In this document: positions 16,232 to 25,084 of the stretch, piece by piece
Numbering within the stretch: position 1 is the first letter of the stretch
Layout of the letters: every line of letters starts with the position of its first letter
Assembly (NCBI RefSeq): GCF_031119335.1
Contig: NZ_JAVHXT010000006.1
Coordinates: forward strand, 152,278-216,277
From: Pedobacter sp.
GTDB taxonomy: Bacteria > Bacteroidota > Bacteroidia > Sphingobacteriales > Sphingobacteriaceae
Direction of reading: 5' to 3'
Length of the DNA stretch: 64,000 nt
Notes under the pieces: model-generated
The model's input: only the letters and a program-made list of their open reading frames with translations
Database searches by the model: none
Told to the model about the DNA's origin: nothing
Position numbers and translations under genes: made by a program

Positions 16232-17659
16232 TTATTTTCGAGTTACAATGTCAACTGCAGCCCCTGGAATTCCGTTTATAGTTTTGGTAATTACGCCATT
16301 TACGCCTACACTAACGTTCACCGTGTAAACAGCACCTGCAGTGCCCACGGTAAGGGTATTATCGTCGGCACTGATTTTTAACATGGTGATTTTTTTACCA
16401 GCAAAATTGGCATCTAACACCCTTAAATCTTCATTAAGAGGATTGTAGCGATAAATCTTATCATTCGATGTAAAGTAAAATACATTTAAGGTATTACGTA
16501 CCCATTTGCTATCTGTTTGCACCAGCGCTGCTCCAGCAAAAACTCGCTTGCTTATTGCTCTCACCCGCTTGTTGCTGCTATCAAACGTATAATTAAAACC
16601 AAGCTCGGTAATGGTACCATCGGGAGCTTTAAAAAATGCGTAAAATGTCCCTGCCTGACCAGTTTGCATGAATAGCAAATCATCCATGCCCACATTCTTT
16701 GGATCAAAAGCAGTTCCATCTGGATCTACCACATAATCTTTTCCTAGATAGCTGCCATCGCCACCAAAAGTTACAAAGCCCTTAGATTTAGTATCGAAAC
16801 CGAAGTAAAAGCCAGGAGTACGTGTAAAATATTTAGACAAAAGGTAGTCGCCTGCCTGCTCATTTGCGAATTTGCCGTAATCTGGAGCAAAAGGTGCAGT
16901 AGACATTACACCCACGTACAATTTGCCATTAACCACCCCAGTAGGCACCGTACCCATAAAAGCTTCTAATCTGCCTACATTAATTGTACTTGGCTGCGTA
17001 AAAAACTGGTCATTAAAATATCTCTTGCGCAGTAAAGTACTGGCATCTAGCACCGGGCTTTTTGTTGTAGGATCATTACACAACACCCAATAGTCTTGGT
17101 TGGTAATGGGCTGGTAAGGCAGTGGATCTGAAAAGTAAAGCTGTACTGGGTTTTTAGGCAAATCTTCGTTGTGAAAAGACTTGTAAATGTCTGCTATGAC
17201 CGTATTGTCAGGTTTCACAAAAGATAGCCTAGCAGTTCCATTGTCGTCACTTAAAACTAGGTTACCCACGCTGAACTCTGTAGATCCTAAAATTTTAAAG
17301 GGCACTACATATCTTAGGCCGTTACGATTATCGATGATAATTAGCTTCGAATTACGCAAACCTGGCCCTAAATTAAACACCATTCTTAATGGAAAACCAG
17401 TGTATACCGCTTCCCTTAGCTCTTCAGCGACCATAATGCGCCATTCAAAAGAAAGGTCTTTTTTCGGGTCTGCGTCGGCTATCGTTATTTTAGGATTAAG
17501 GATAAGTGAATCGCCTAAAAGCGCTGCAAAAGTAGAATCTCTAAACTCGGTCACCACAGGCTCCGAAGGTGGATGATAATCGTAATTACCTAAATCCTTT
17601 TTACAAGCTGTATATAAACCAACCAAAATGGCCAGTGTTAAAATTAATTTAAATTTCAT
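16232..17659 (-). CDS. PKD-like family surface lipoprotein
   Basis: The 475-residue protein has a lipoprotein signal (LYTAC, Cys19) followed by KKD, a charge pattern common in outer-membrane and surface lipoproteins of the phylum. PKD-like beta domains appear in the first 150 residues (VTEFRDSTFAALLGDSLILNP then EWRIM). The rest resembles a beta-propeller-like surface protein of the PF16407 type. The family commonly follows SusC-SusD and a DUF4843 lipoprotein, as here. A role as an accessory ligand-binding lipoprotein on the SusCD transporter is inferred from this order. Confidence 0.75.
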   Translation of the reverse strand: MKFKLILTLAILVGLYTACKKDLGNYDYHPPSEPVVTEFRDSTFAALLGDSLILNPKITIADADPKKDLSFEWRIMVAEELREAVYTGFPLRMVFNLGPGLRNSKLIIIDNRNGLRYVVPFKILGSTEFSVGNLVLSDDNGTARLSFVKPDNTVIADIYKSFHNEDLPKNPVQLYFSDPLPYQPITNQDYWVLCNDPTTKSPVLDASTLLRKRYFNDQFFTQPSTINVGRLEAFMGTVPTGVVNGKLYVGVMSTAPFAPDYGKFANEQAGDYLLSKYFTRTPGFYFGFDTKSKGFVTFGGDGSYLGKDYVVDPDGTAFDPKNVGMDDLLFMQTGQAGTFYAFFKAPDGTITELGFNYTFDSSNKRVRAISKRVFAGAALVQTDSKWVRNTLNVFYFTSNDKIYRYNPLNEDLRVLDANFAGKKITMLKISADDNTLTVGTAGAVYTVNVSVGVNGVITKTINGIPGAAVDIVTRK

Positions 17660-17680
17660 CTTTACTAAGTTTAATAAAGG

Positions 17681-18532
17681 TTAAATAACAATTTGGTTGC
17701 CGCTCTCGTCAATAAAGAAATAGCTGTTAACCTGAGCAAAAAAGCGCATTACGAAACGTTTACTCGGCGCATCTTCGTTGTAAAACTCATATTCGTTACT
17801 ACCATCAGTTTTCTTTACTAGAACATATCCCTTGCTCGGATTTTTAGCTATCCAAGTCGCTGGATCTTTTAGAAATATCCTAAAACTGTCGATATAATAA
17901 AGCGTTCGCGGAATTTGCATATAAGCATCTGGTTTAGACATATCTACTAATTCGGTAGTACCAGAAGCAATCAAAAACAACTGATGTTTCAATCGTCCGT
18001 AGTCGCCCAATTGCGATTGCCAATACATCCACCAGCTTGGTCTTTCTAAACGGTTAGAGAAAATGACTTTCTTGGTGCGCAATGGCAAGGGCAAATCTGC
18101 CGAAAAGTCGCCACCAGATATTGTTCTAAAACCCAGCGTCACCGATTTTTCTGCTAAACCTTCATCTATGTTCTTAATGATGATTGGGATTTTAAAAGTG
18201 GTAGAATCAGCAGGCATAGTATAGCTTGGCTTTAGGGCTTCGTAATGTAAATCTTTAACTGCTGTGGTTAACGAATCTACTACCGATAACACAAACTGAC
18301 GGCTGCGTGAAGCCTTGTTACCTGTCACAATAACAGGTATCCAAACCGTGTCTTGCCCTAAACTCGGGTTGTAAGCAAAAGAATAACTAATCGTGGTTGT
18401 ATCCTGTTTTTTATCTTTATCTAAATAATGTAGGTATACATTGTCGGTTGCCTCAAAAGGTGCCAACTCGTTCTTTTTACAAGCCCATAACACTGTGCTT
18501 AAAAGCAAAAAGGAAAATATGATCTTTTTCAT
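17681..18532 (-). CDS. DUF4843 family lipoprotein
   Basis: The start is placed at the ATG giving MKKIIFSFLLLSTVLWACKK, a clear lipoprotein signal with Cys18; 13 further in-frame upstream codons would spoil it. The mature part is a beta-rich protein of about 265 residues. It contains two-domain traits of DUF4843 members (DTTTISYSFAYNPSLGQDTV; late segment WWMYWQSQLGDYGRLKHQLF). It lies between susD and the PKD-like gene. Function is not established for the family beyond co-occurrence with SusCD, and the gene order suggests a surface ligand-binding accessory protein. Confidence 0.78.
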   Translation of the reverse strand: MKKIIFSFLLLSTVLWACKKNELAPFEATDNVYLHYLDKDKKQDTTTISYSFAYNPSLGQDTVWIPVIVTGNKASRSRQFVLSVVDSLTTAVKDLHYEALKPSYTMPADSTTFKIPIIIKNIDEGLAEKSVTLGFRTISGGDFSADLPLPLRTKKVIFSNRLERPSWWMYWQSQLGDYGRLKHQLFLIASGTTELVDMSKPDAYMQIPRTLYYIDSFRIFLKDPATWIAKNPSKGYVLVKKTDGSNEYEFYNEDAPSKRFVMRFFAQVNSYFFIDESGNQIVI

Positions 18533-18550
18533 CCGTATAAAATTTGTCTT

Positions 18551-18641
18551 CATTTGTGATGAAGCTACCATGAGTTAATCGTTGTTACTACCGATGTAAA
18601 ATCGGGACAAGTGTGTGATTTTGAACTCATAGTGGTTTCAT
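18551..18641 (-). repeat. Intercistronic hairpin repeat, copy B
   Basis: Arms ACCATGAGTT (18567-18576) and AACTCATAGT (18624-18633) and flanking bases match copy A at 16090-16157. An extra small palindrome, CCGATGTAAAATCGG, sits in the loop. It lies between the susD stop and the DUF4843 start codon. Confidence 0.75.
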
Positions 18642-18653
18642 TGTTTGGTCTAT

Positions 18654-20117
18654 TTAGTTTCTATTAGCTTGCTCTTCAATTGGAAGAGGAAACACAAATA
18701 TTTTATCAGACGCTGAGTAAATAAATCCTGCGGTGGTAATGATATCGAGATTTAAGCGCTTGTGCATGAAGAAGCTTTGGCTCTCTCCATAAAACTCTTT
18801 TCTATATTCGCCTTTTAAGAGATTGATAAAATCTGGTTTCGAAATAGATGCACTTACGTTAGTCCCGATACCACGGTGCACCCTAAACGTATTAAAGTAA
18901 TCTACTGCCGTTCCCGGATTGGTATCAAAAGAAGATTCGGCTGCAATAAGATACATCTCGCTTAAACGTATAGCCGGTGCCATTAATGGATGCAGGTTAG
19001 TTAGTGGCGTGGTATTTACAATGTATTTCTGCAGGTAGAACCTGTCAGATTGATTGGCATCTCTCACTAACCTGAACCACTGTTTGTAGCGCCAATCGTC
19101 TGCTCCAACGGTACCTAAGTTATAAATGGAATTGATTTGATCTGCAGTAGCCGAATAATCTGGATTTACCCTTGAGAACAAACCTATTAGTTGCTCCCTA
19201 GATTGAGGCACATACCATCCAAAAACAAGCTCATTATAGAAAATTCGATCTCTCTTGCTCACGTCATCAGCAAAGAAATCTGCTTGTAATGTCCATGGGA
19301 ATTTTTGTGAATCGATAACTTCCTTCGCATTACTTAGAGCATTCACTTTATCATTCTTATAAAGGTAAACACGAGCCAAGGTACCAGCTACAGCGTAATA
19401 GTTCATCCTATGCCTTCTGTTCTGTAAAAACAAGGATGGATTTTTCAGTTCTGTAGCTTTTTCTCCTGTTGGATAACCCACCACATAACTAGCTGGCAAA
19501 ATTGGGTCTTTACCTCTCAATAGCGTTTTGGCTTCTTGTAAATCAGCTATTGCTTTATCAATAACTTCGGTAACGGTAGAAAATGGGGTAGGTTTGGTAT
19601 CTACCGTAGTTACATAAGGCATTGCCTTAAAGCTGGGGTTATTTTGATAAGAGGCACCGAACATCCTTAATAAATCAAAGTGCATATAAGCTCTTAAAGC
19701 CAAAGCCTCGCCTTTCACTATTTCATAATTTTGATCTCTGAAAAGTTCTTTGCGTTGGTCTATTACACTTAAAATTTGATTAAGGTTACCAATTTGCTTG
19801 TAGGAATGTGTCCAGATTACGCTGATTTTTTGCACATAGGCTGTAAGTGTATAATCGAATGCAGCAATCCTTATAAAGTTGGCATCAGTAAATTGATAGT
19901 TCTGTGCCATGATATCCAAATTGCTGAACGTAAGATTACCGCCATATAAATTGGCACCAGCCAAGCCTACGTAGGCACCATTTAACGCTTCCTTAAAGCC
20001 TTCTTCAGATGAAAAAAGTTCTTCTTTAGATACATCAGACTCTGGCTGTATATCTAGAAACTTTTTGCAAGAAGACAGTGCAATTAAGCTAATGAATATG
20101 ATTAAATATTTTTTCAT
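18654..20117 (-). CDS. SusD/RagB family nutrient-binding lipoprotein
   Basis: The start chosen is the ATG giving MKKYLIIFISLIALSSCKK (lipobox Cys17). A 35-codon upstream extension would overlap susC and remove the signal. The 487-residue protein has the SusD pattern: FLDIQPESD after the Cys, TPR-type helices with EALNGAYVGLAGANLYGG and GEALALRAYMHFDLLRMFG, and a C-terminal RLSEMYLIAAESSFD segment. It forms the lid over the SusC barrel and binds the substrate at the cell surface. Its start lies 11 bases after the susC stop codon, typical of a co-translated pair. Confidence 0.93.
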   Translation of the reverse strand: MKKYLIIFISLIALSSCKKFLDIQPESDVSKEELFSSEEGFKEALNGAYVGLAGANLYGGNLTFSNLDIMAQNYQFTDANFIRIAAFDYTLTAYVQKISVIWTHSYKQIGNLNQILSVIDQRKELFRDQNYEIVKGEALALRAYMHFDLLRMFGASYQNNPSFKAMPYVTTVDTKPTPFSTVTEVIDKAIADLQEAKTLLRGKDPILPASYVVGYPTGEKATELKNPSLFLQNRRHRMNYYAVAGTLARVYLYKNDKVNALSNAKEVIDSQKFPWTLQADFFADDVSKRDRIFYNELVFGWYVPQSREQLIGLFSRVNPDYSATADQINSIYNLGTVGADDWRYKQWFRLVRDANQSDRFYLQKYIVNTTPLTNLHPLMAPAIRLSEMYLIAAESSFDTNPGTAVDYFNTFRVHRGIGTNVSASISKPDFINLLKGEYRKEFYGESQSFFMHKRLNLDIITTAGFIYSASDKIFVFPLPIEEQANRN

Positions 20118-20127
20118 GTCTTTATGT

Positions 20128-23100
20128 TTAGAATGAGGCCAATAATGAAAAGGTGAAACTTCTGGCGAAAGGATAAATAGTACCTCTTTCCATTTCAATG
20201 CTCGAGGTTCTGAAAATATCATTCATAGCCAAGGTGGTTCGTAGATTTTGTAGTCCGAAGCGCTTCACCATATCTTTTTTAAAGTCGTACGATGCATAAA
20301 TAGACCTTAGTTCTAACAAGTTTTCTTTTTGAACGAACCTAGATGATACGTTGGTGATCGAAAAATCTGCAATATCCTTGAAGAAAGTTTGGTCGCCAGG
20401 TCTAATCCAACGTTGGTTAAGCACGCGGCTATCTACGTTAAACCTCGGATCGGCATTTTCTACACGATCTACTAAAGTTTGGTTATAGGTATAGCCACCA
20501 AAACGGTAGAAAAAGCTGAAGCTGAACAAGAAGTTCTTGTAACCAATATTTGGGTTAATATTACCTTCGAACTTTGGCGCACCCTCGGCAATAGGCATAA
20601 TATCTGCCACATCCCATGTATAAGTTAACGAACCATCTTTCTTTCTAAACATCTCTTTACCAGTTTGCGGGTCTATACCTAAAGATGGTACAGCGTAAAT
20701 CATGGTCATCGATTCACCTTCGTTAAAACGTACTAGCGGAGTAGACTGTGCATTTTTAGTAGGATCGGTTTGGTACTCATCTATCTTACTATTTAAGGTG
20801 TTTAAAGAGTTGGATAAGCTTACCAACCTATTTAAATTATGTCCTAAGTTGGCAGTAACGTTAATGTTAAAGTCTTTCGTTCTTAGTGCATTTGCAGTCA
20901 AATAAACTTCAAAACCTTTGTTAGCTACGTTACCCAGGTTTTCTTTATAGGTAGTAAAACCTGTAGAAGGCACCAAATCAATATCAGTGATTAACCCTTT
21001 GGTTAATTTGTAATAATATCTTGGAGAAATCACGATACGATCTTGCAACAAACCTAAATCTATACCGGCATCATAAGTGGTTGTTTTTTGCCAGCGTAAG
21101 TTAGGGTTACCATAACCCAATACCTGTGCCCCTAAACCGGTAGAATACCAATTGTTAGGCTGATATTGGTATAAGGATCTAGACAAATAGGCTGGAAAAG
21201 AAACCGAACCCACTTCTCCAGCACTAGCTTTTAAACGGAGTTGACTAATCACTTTAGATCCTGATAAGAATGATTCGTTGTGCATATTCCAACCAATACC
21301 TGTAGACCAAAAAGGTGCAAAACGCTTGTTAGATCCAAAAGCAGAAGAACCTTCGTACCTAAAAGAAGCATCTAGCAAGTATCTATTTTTAAAGGAATAG
21401 TTACCTGAGAAGAATGCGCCTGCCAATCGGTTTTCGGTTACATTACCACCAGGTGCAGAATTTAATTTGTAGATACGGGCAAAGCCGATGTTGGTAAAAC
21501 GATCGTTAGAAAAACCCTGAGCTTCCGTCAATTTATCATCGGTTCTAACGGCAACAATATTAGTTCCCAAAACCAAGTTAAAGTACTGTTCGCCAATCTG
21601 TTTATTATAACCTAAAGTTGCCTTACCATCTATGGCTAAACGGTCATTTTCTAGCAACCCGTAAGTTCCTTTATTGTTTAGTTGATCGCTAGGATAAGAA
21701 TAAAATTGGTTGCTTAAAGGCGAAACAAACTTGTCGTTGCTAGATACACTTTTATTTAAGCTAATTTGACTTTTTAGGTTTAGGCTTGGTGTAATTCTCC
21801 AATCTATCGAGAAAGCATCAATAATTTCCAACATGGATGATTTATCGAAACTAGCTAGTGTGCCTTCGAACAATGGATTAAATACATACCTATTTTGGAA
21901 TTGATCTGCACCATTTTGTTTAGTATCTACTCGCCAATTGGCCAATTCCTGTACAATATCACCATTTTGGTTCCTGATAGGATAATATGGGTTCATTCTT
22001 ACATAGGTAGAAAAATCTCCATAGGGCGAATTGTTTCCGTTTGCCTGCGTAACGGTAACTTCGTTTCTAAAAATCAGTTTTCTACTCGGGCTGTAGGTAA
22101 AACTCATTCCGCCGCTGTAACGATCTCTGTTAGAGCCCAACATTACACCCGGAGTGGTTTCGTAGCGAAGATCTAAGCCATATCTAAATTTCTCATCACC
22201 CCCTTGTACATAAGCCGCATGTTTTTGGCGGTAAGCATTACGTAAAGCTTGCGATAACCAATAGGTATCTACCCCACTGGCAACATTTTTTAACCTATTG
22301 AAATATTCTGCATCTAGCTGCTCTTGCGTGTTACCAGCATTCTCCATCGCATCATACAATCCTGCTAACACTTCATACTTCAATTTATCTGCAGCATTTA
22401 GTACGTGATAATCTGTTAAGTCTGGCGCATTCAAAGTGGTTTCGTAATTGTACGATAGCTGGAGTTTACCTGCTACCGGCGCTTTGGTAGTAATTACAAT
22501 AACGCCATTGGCCGCTCTAGAGCCGTAAACGGCAGTTGCCGCAGCGTCTTTTAATAACGTAACTGATTCTATCCTGTTCATGTCTAGGTCGGTTACTTTT
22601 TGTAGCGTAACCTCAAAGCCATCTAACATAAAAGCTGGCAAGTTGTAGTTGCTCGATAGATTGTTACGGTCCAATAGGTTGCCTGTATCTTCGATGGTAG
22701 GCAAGGCAGTAGCTCCCCTTACATTAATTCGCGGCAATGCATTAGGGTCAGAGCCAAAAAGATTGTTATCTAAAACTTTAAATGAAGGATCGAAAGTTTG
22801 GATACTCTTAATTAAACTCTGCGGATTGTTCTTCTGCAAATCTTCTCCCTTAATTACAATAGCATTACCTGTGTAGTTGTCTTTTTTAATGGTTTGATAG
22901 CCTGTAACTACCACATCTTTCATTTGTATAGACATAGGAACTAGCTTTATAACTAGATTTTTGCCACCAGATGCTGGAACTTCCAAAGGTTCGTAACCTA
23001 TGTAACTAAATACGAGGATCACTCCCTCATCGGCAGTTACTATAAATTCACCTTTGCTGTTGGTTGCACCTATAGTTGCGCCGCCTTTGAGAGAAATATT

Positions 23101-23553
23101 TACACCAGGCAGTGTTTCTCCAGTGTTTTTGTCGCTTACCGTTCCCTTTATATCAATTTTTGCAGATTGATTTTGGGCAGTAGATACTTCATCTTTTTTG
23201 CTGATCACAATCGTTTTGTTGATAATGTGATAGCTCAGCTCTTGGCTTTTAAATAAAGTGTTCAACGCTTCGTTAATAGATGCTTTTTGAAGTTCTATCT
23301 CTACATCCTGCTTGTTCTGCAACACATTGCCCTTGTAGAAAAAGAAATAGCCCGTCTGTTTTTTGATCTCCTTTAAAATATTTTTAATAGATCCTGTTTG
23401 GCGGGGAATGGTTACGGTTTGCGAATAACTTGCCGCCGACACATGCAATGCAACAGTTAGCAATAAAATGGCAGTCAATTTCATGACCAATAAAAGTTTA
23501 GTCTTTACGTTCCGCTTTTTACACGCAGACTTGTAAAGGGTAGTTAATTTCAT
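20128..23553 (-). CDS. SusC/RagA TonB-dependent transporter with N-terminal STN signalling domain
   Basis: The 1141-residue outer-membrane protein has a signal peptide ending near residue 45 (SAASYSQ). An STN domain (about 50-118, QTGSIKNILKEIKKQTGYFF), a carboxypeptidase-D-like domain (135-215), the plug (MKDVVVTGYQTIKKDNYTGN to about 360) and a long beta-barrel ending in SFTFSLLASF follow. It imports a surface-bound ligand with TonB energy. The STN domain plus the adjacent FecR and ECF sigma genes show cell-surface signalling: ligand loading would free the sigma factor to switch on this operon. The ligand is not determined; peptides are suggested by neighbours. Confidence 0.94.
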   Translation of the reverse strand: MKLTTLYKSACKKRNVKTKLLLVMKLTAILLLTVALHVSAASYSQTVTIPRQTGSIKNILKEIKKQTGYFFFYKGNVLQNKQDVEIELQKASINEALNTLFKSQELSYHIINKTIVISKKDEVSTAQNQSAKIDIKGTVSDKNTGETLPGVNISLKGGATIGATNSKGEFIVTADEGVILVFSYIGYEPLEVPASGGKNLVIKLVPMSIQMKDVVVTGYQTIKKDNYTGNAIVIKGEDLQKNNPQSLIKSIQTFDPSFKVLDNNLFGSDPNALPRINVRGATALPTIEDTGNLLDRNNLSSNYNLPAFMLDGFEVTLQKVTDLDMNRIESVTLLKDAAATAVYGSRAANGVIVITTKAPVAGKLQLSYNYETTLNAPDLTDYHVLNAADKLKYEVLAGLYDAMENAGNTQEQLDAEYFNRLKNVASGVDTYWLSQALRNAYRQKHAAYVQGGDEKFRYGLDLRYETTPGVMLGSNRDRYSGGMSFTYSPSRKLIFRNEVTVTQANGNNSPYGDFSTYVRMNPYYPIRNQNGDIVQELANWRVDTKQNGADQFQNRYVFNPLFEGTLASFDKSSMLEIIDAFSIDWRITPSLNLKSQISLNKSVSSNDKFVSPLSNQFYSYPSDQLNNKGTYGLLENDRLAIDGKATLGYNKQIGEQYFNLVLGTNIVAVRTDDKLTEAQGFSNDRFTNIGFARIYKLNSAPGGNVTENRLAGAFFSGNYSFKNRYLLDASFRYEGSSAFGSNKRFAPFWSTGIGWNMHNESFLSGSKVISQLRLKASAGEVGSVSFPAYLSRSLYQYQPNNWYSTGLGAQVLGYGNPNLRWQKTTTYDAGIDLGLLQDRIVISPRYYYKLTKGLITDIDLVPSTGFTTYKENLGNVANKGFEVYLTANALRTKDFNINVTANLGHNLNRLVSLSNSLNTLNSKIDEYQTDPTKNAQSTPLVRFNEGESMTMIYAVPSLGIDPQTGKEMFRKKDGSLTYTWDVADIMPIAEGAPKFEGNINPNIGYKNFLFSFSFFYRFGGYTYNQTLVDRVENADPRFNVDSRVLNQRWIRPGDQTFFKDIADFSITNVSSRFVQKENLLELRSIYASYDFKKDMVKRFGLQNLRTTLAMNDIFRTSSIEMERGTIYPFARSFTFSLLASF

Positions 23554-23560
23554 ACCTTTA
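23531..23560 (+). promoter_or_regulatory. Candidate plus-strand promoter opposite the susC start
   Basis: TTGT at 23531-23534, an 18-bp spacer and TACCTTTA at 23553-23560 approach the TTTG/TAnnTTTG pattern (last base A instead of G). It points away from susC, toward the intrinsic terminator at 23625-23656. Confidence 0.45.
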
Positions 23561-23565
23561 TAGTT

Positions 23566-23656
23566 GAATGAGGTTTAATAATAAGCAGTTAGGTCTAAAA
23601 CAGACTGCTTGTCCGAATTTCTGGCCGGAAGCGTTGCTGCGCTTTCGGTTTTTTTT
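23566..23656 (+). ncRNA. Candidate antisense small RNA in the fecR-susC gap (DonS-like position)
   Basis: A plus-strand transcript of about 90 nt is proposed, antisense to the susC leader. It would start after the promoter-like boxes at 23531-23560. It holds a hairpin (AAGCAG...TCT / AGA CTGCTT, about 23583-23610). It ends in a strong intrinsic terminator: CCGGAAGCG / CGCTTTCGG with a 6-base loop and eight T (23625-23656). No plus-strand gene exists nearby that this terminator could serve. In Bacteroides, cis-antisense RNAs such as DonS occur in this position in loci with ECF sigma and anti-sigma genes and repress the operon. The start site and function here are inference. Confidence 0.45.
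23625..23656 (+). terminator. Intrinsic terminator reading on the plus strand
   Basis: A perfect 9-bp stem (one G-T pair), loop TTGCTG, and a run of eight T from 23649 to 23656. All annotated genes around it are on the minus strand, which is why a plus-strand small RNA is proposed. Confidence 0.75.
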
Positions 23657-23760
23657 AAAGGTACTTTCCGTTAAATTTCTGGTAGTTTTTTCATCAATAG
23701 TTTGTTGTTTAAGGGTTTGTTGATTTTGTTTATTTGCGTTTCATGCATCTTCAGGTATAC

Positions 23761-24876
23761 TTAATCACCAATAATGGTCATTGTTTTACCTGATACTTCT
23801 ACACGGATGTGGTTCAATTCTAATATTTTAAATACTTCGGCGAGATTGGTGTTTCTGGGAATTTCTCCAAAATATTTTTCTGTGGTAATTTTCCCTTTGT
23901 AAACTACGTCTATATCGTACCACCTAGATATTTGGCGCATTACCGATTTTATATCCTCATTGTTGAAAGCGAAAACTTCATTTTTCCAAGCAATGGTTTG
24001 GTCTGCATCAATACTTTTGTCTATCACTAACTGTTCATTAGAAGTACTAAGCTTAGCCTGCTGTCCGGGTTTTAAAAGCACTTGGTTATCTCCTGCTTCT
24101 ATTTTTACTGAACCTTCTAAAAGAGTTGTTTTTAACGTAGGCTCGTCTGCATAAGCGTTAACATTAAAATGGGTACCTAAAACTTCTACCGTTTGATGAA
24201 TGGTATTCACTCTAAAAGGTCTGCGCTGGTCTTTAGCGACTTCAAAATATGCCTCGCCTTTAAGTTCTACCAATCGTTCGTTTTTATCAAAAGGGTAAGG
24301 ATATTTTAATGAACTTGCTGCATTAAGCCAAACCTTTGTACCATCTGGCAGACTCACCTGATACTGGCCACCACGAGGTGTAGCAATGGTATTGGTGCCG
24401 CTGACAGCATCAGGACTGTCTTGAACAACGTATTCTAGCTGTCCATTTTCGGTCTTGCGAATAATAATTCCGTTTTGCTTAGAAATTTCGCCATTAAGTG
24501 CTTGATCAAGATCAACCACAGTACCATCTGCTAAGGTCAATGTAGCTTTGTTACCTCCGGGAAGTACATCCTTTAGTTCTTTTTTCGCTAATACTACAGG
24601 CGTATCGGCCTTTCTATTAAAGAAGATTAGACCAAAACCTATACACACCAATAAGCTTGCAGCTACAAGCAAAGGTTTTAGAAAAGGAAATGTTTTGGTC
24701 TTTTGTAAGTTTAATCGACCAATCACCTCTTCGTGGCTTGCAGCAATTTGCTCGGCACTAGGCGAATTACGTTGATACGGGAATTGCACATACCAATCTT
24801 CCACTATAGCTTTTTCCTCTGGCGTACATTGCCCAGAAAGATATTTTTTCAACAGTTTTGCTGCATTCTTCTCCAT
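23761..24876 (-). CDS. FecR family anti-sigma factor
   Basis: The 371-residue inner-membrane protein has a cytosolic N-terminal sigma-binding region (1-65, KYLSGQCTPEEKAIVEDWY). One membrane helix lies at about 67-86. The periplasmic FecR domain (about 135-235) has GGQYQVSLPDGTKVWLNAAS. The C-terminal DUF4974 domain (about 300-368) ends FKILELNHIRVEV. It relays the loaded state of the STN-bearing SusC partner to the sigma factor encoded upstream. Confidence 0.93.
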   Translation of the reverse strand: MEKNAAKLLKKYLSGQCTPEEKAIVEDWYVQFPYQRNSPSAEQIAASHEEVIGRLNLQKTKTFPFLKPLLVAASLLVCIGFGLIFFNRKADTPVVLAKKELKDVLPGGNKATLTLADGTVVDLDQALNGEISKQNGIIIRKTENGQLEYVVQDSPDAVSGTNTIATPRGGQYQVSLPDGTKVWLNAASSLKYPYPFDKNERLVELKGEAYFEVAKDQRRPFRVNTIHQTVEVLGTHFNVNAYADEPTLKTTLLEGSVKIEAGDNQVLLKPGQQAKLSTSNEQLVIDKSIDADQTIAWKNEVFAFNNEDIKSVMRQISRWYDIDVVYKGKITTEKYFGEIPRNTNLAEVFKILELNHIRVEVSGKTMTIIGD

Positions 24877-25084
24877 AAATAGGAAGTTAAAGTTTGGTCG
24901 GTTATATATAGTACGGCAAAGTCCCTAGCTTGGGGGTACTAATAGTTTATATTTTTTTGAAAAAATATTTTAAGAAAGAAAAAAGACTAAAAAAGCAATA
25001 AGAATACGATGTATTACACGGATAACAAACCATATATACACCACAAAGTCAAAGAAAATTAAAAAACAATGCCAACTTAATAGA

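Noticed and set aside
20118..20222. N-terminal extension of SusD into the susC 3' end
   Set aside because: It would bury the lipoprotein signal MKKYLIIFISLIALSSC and overlap the end of susC.
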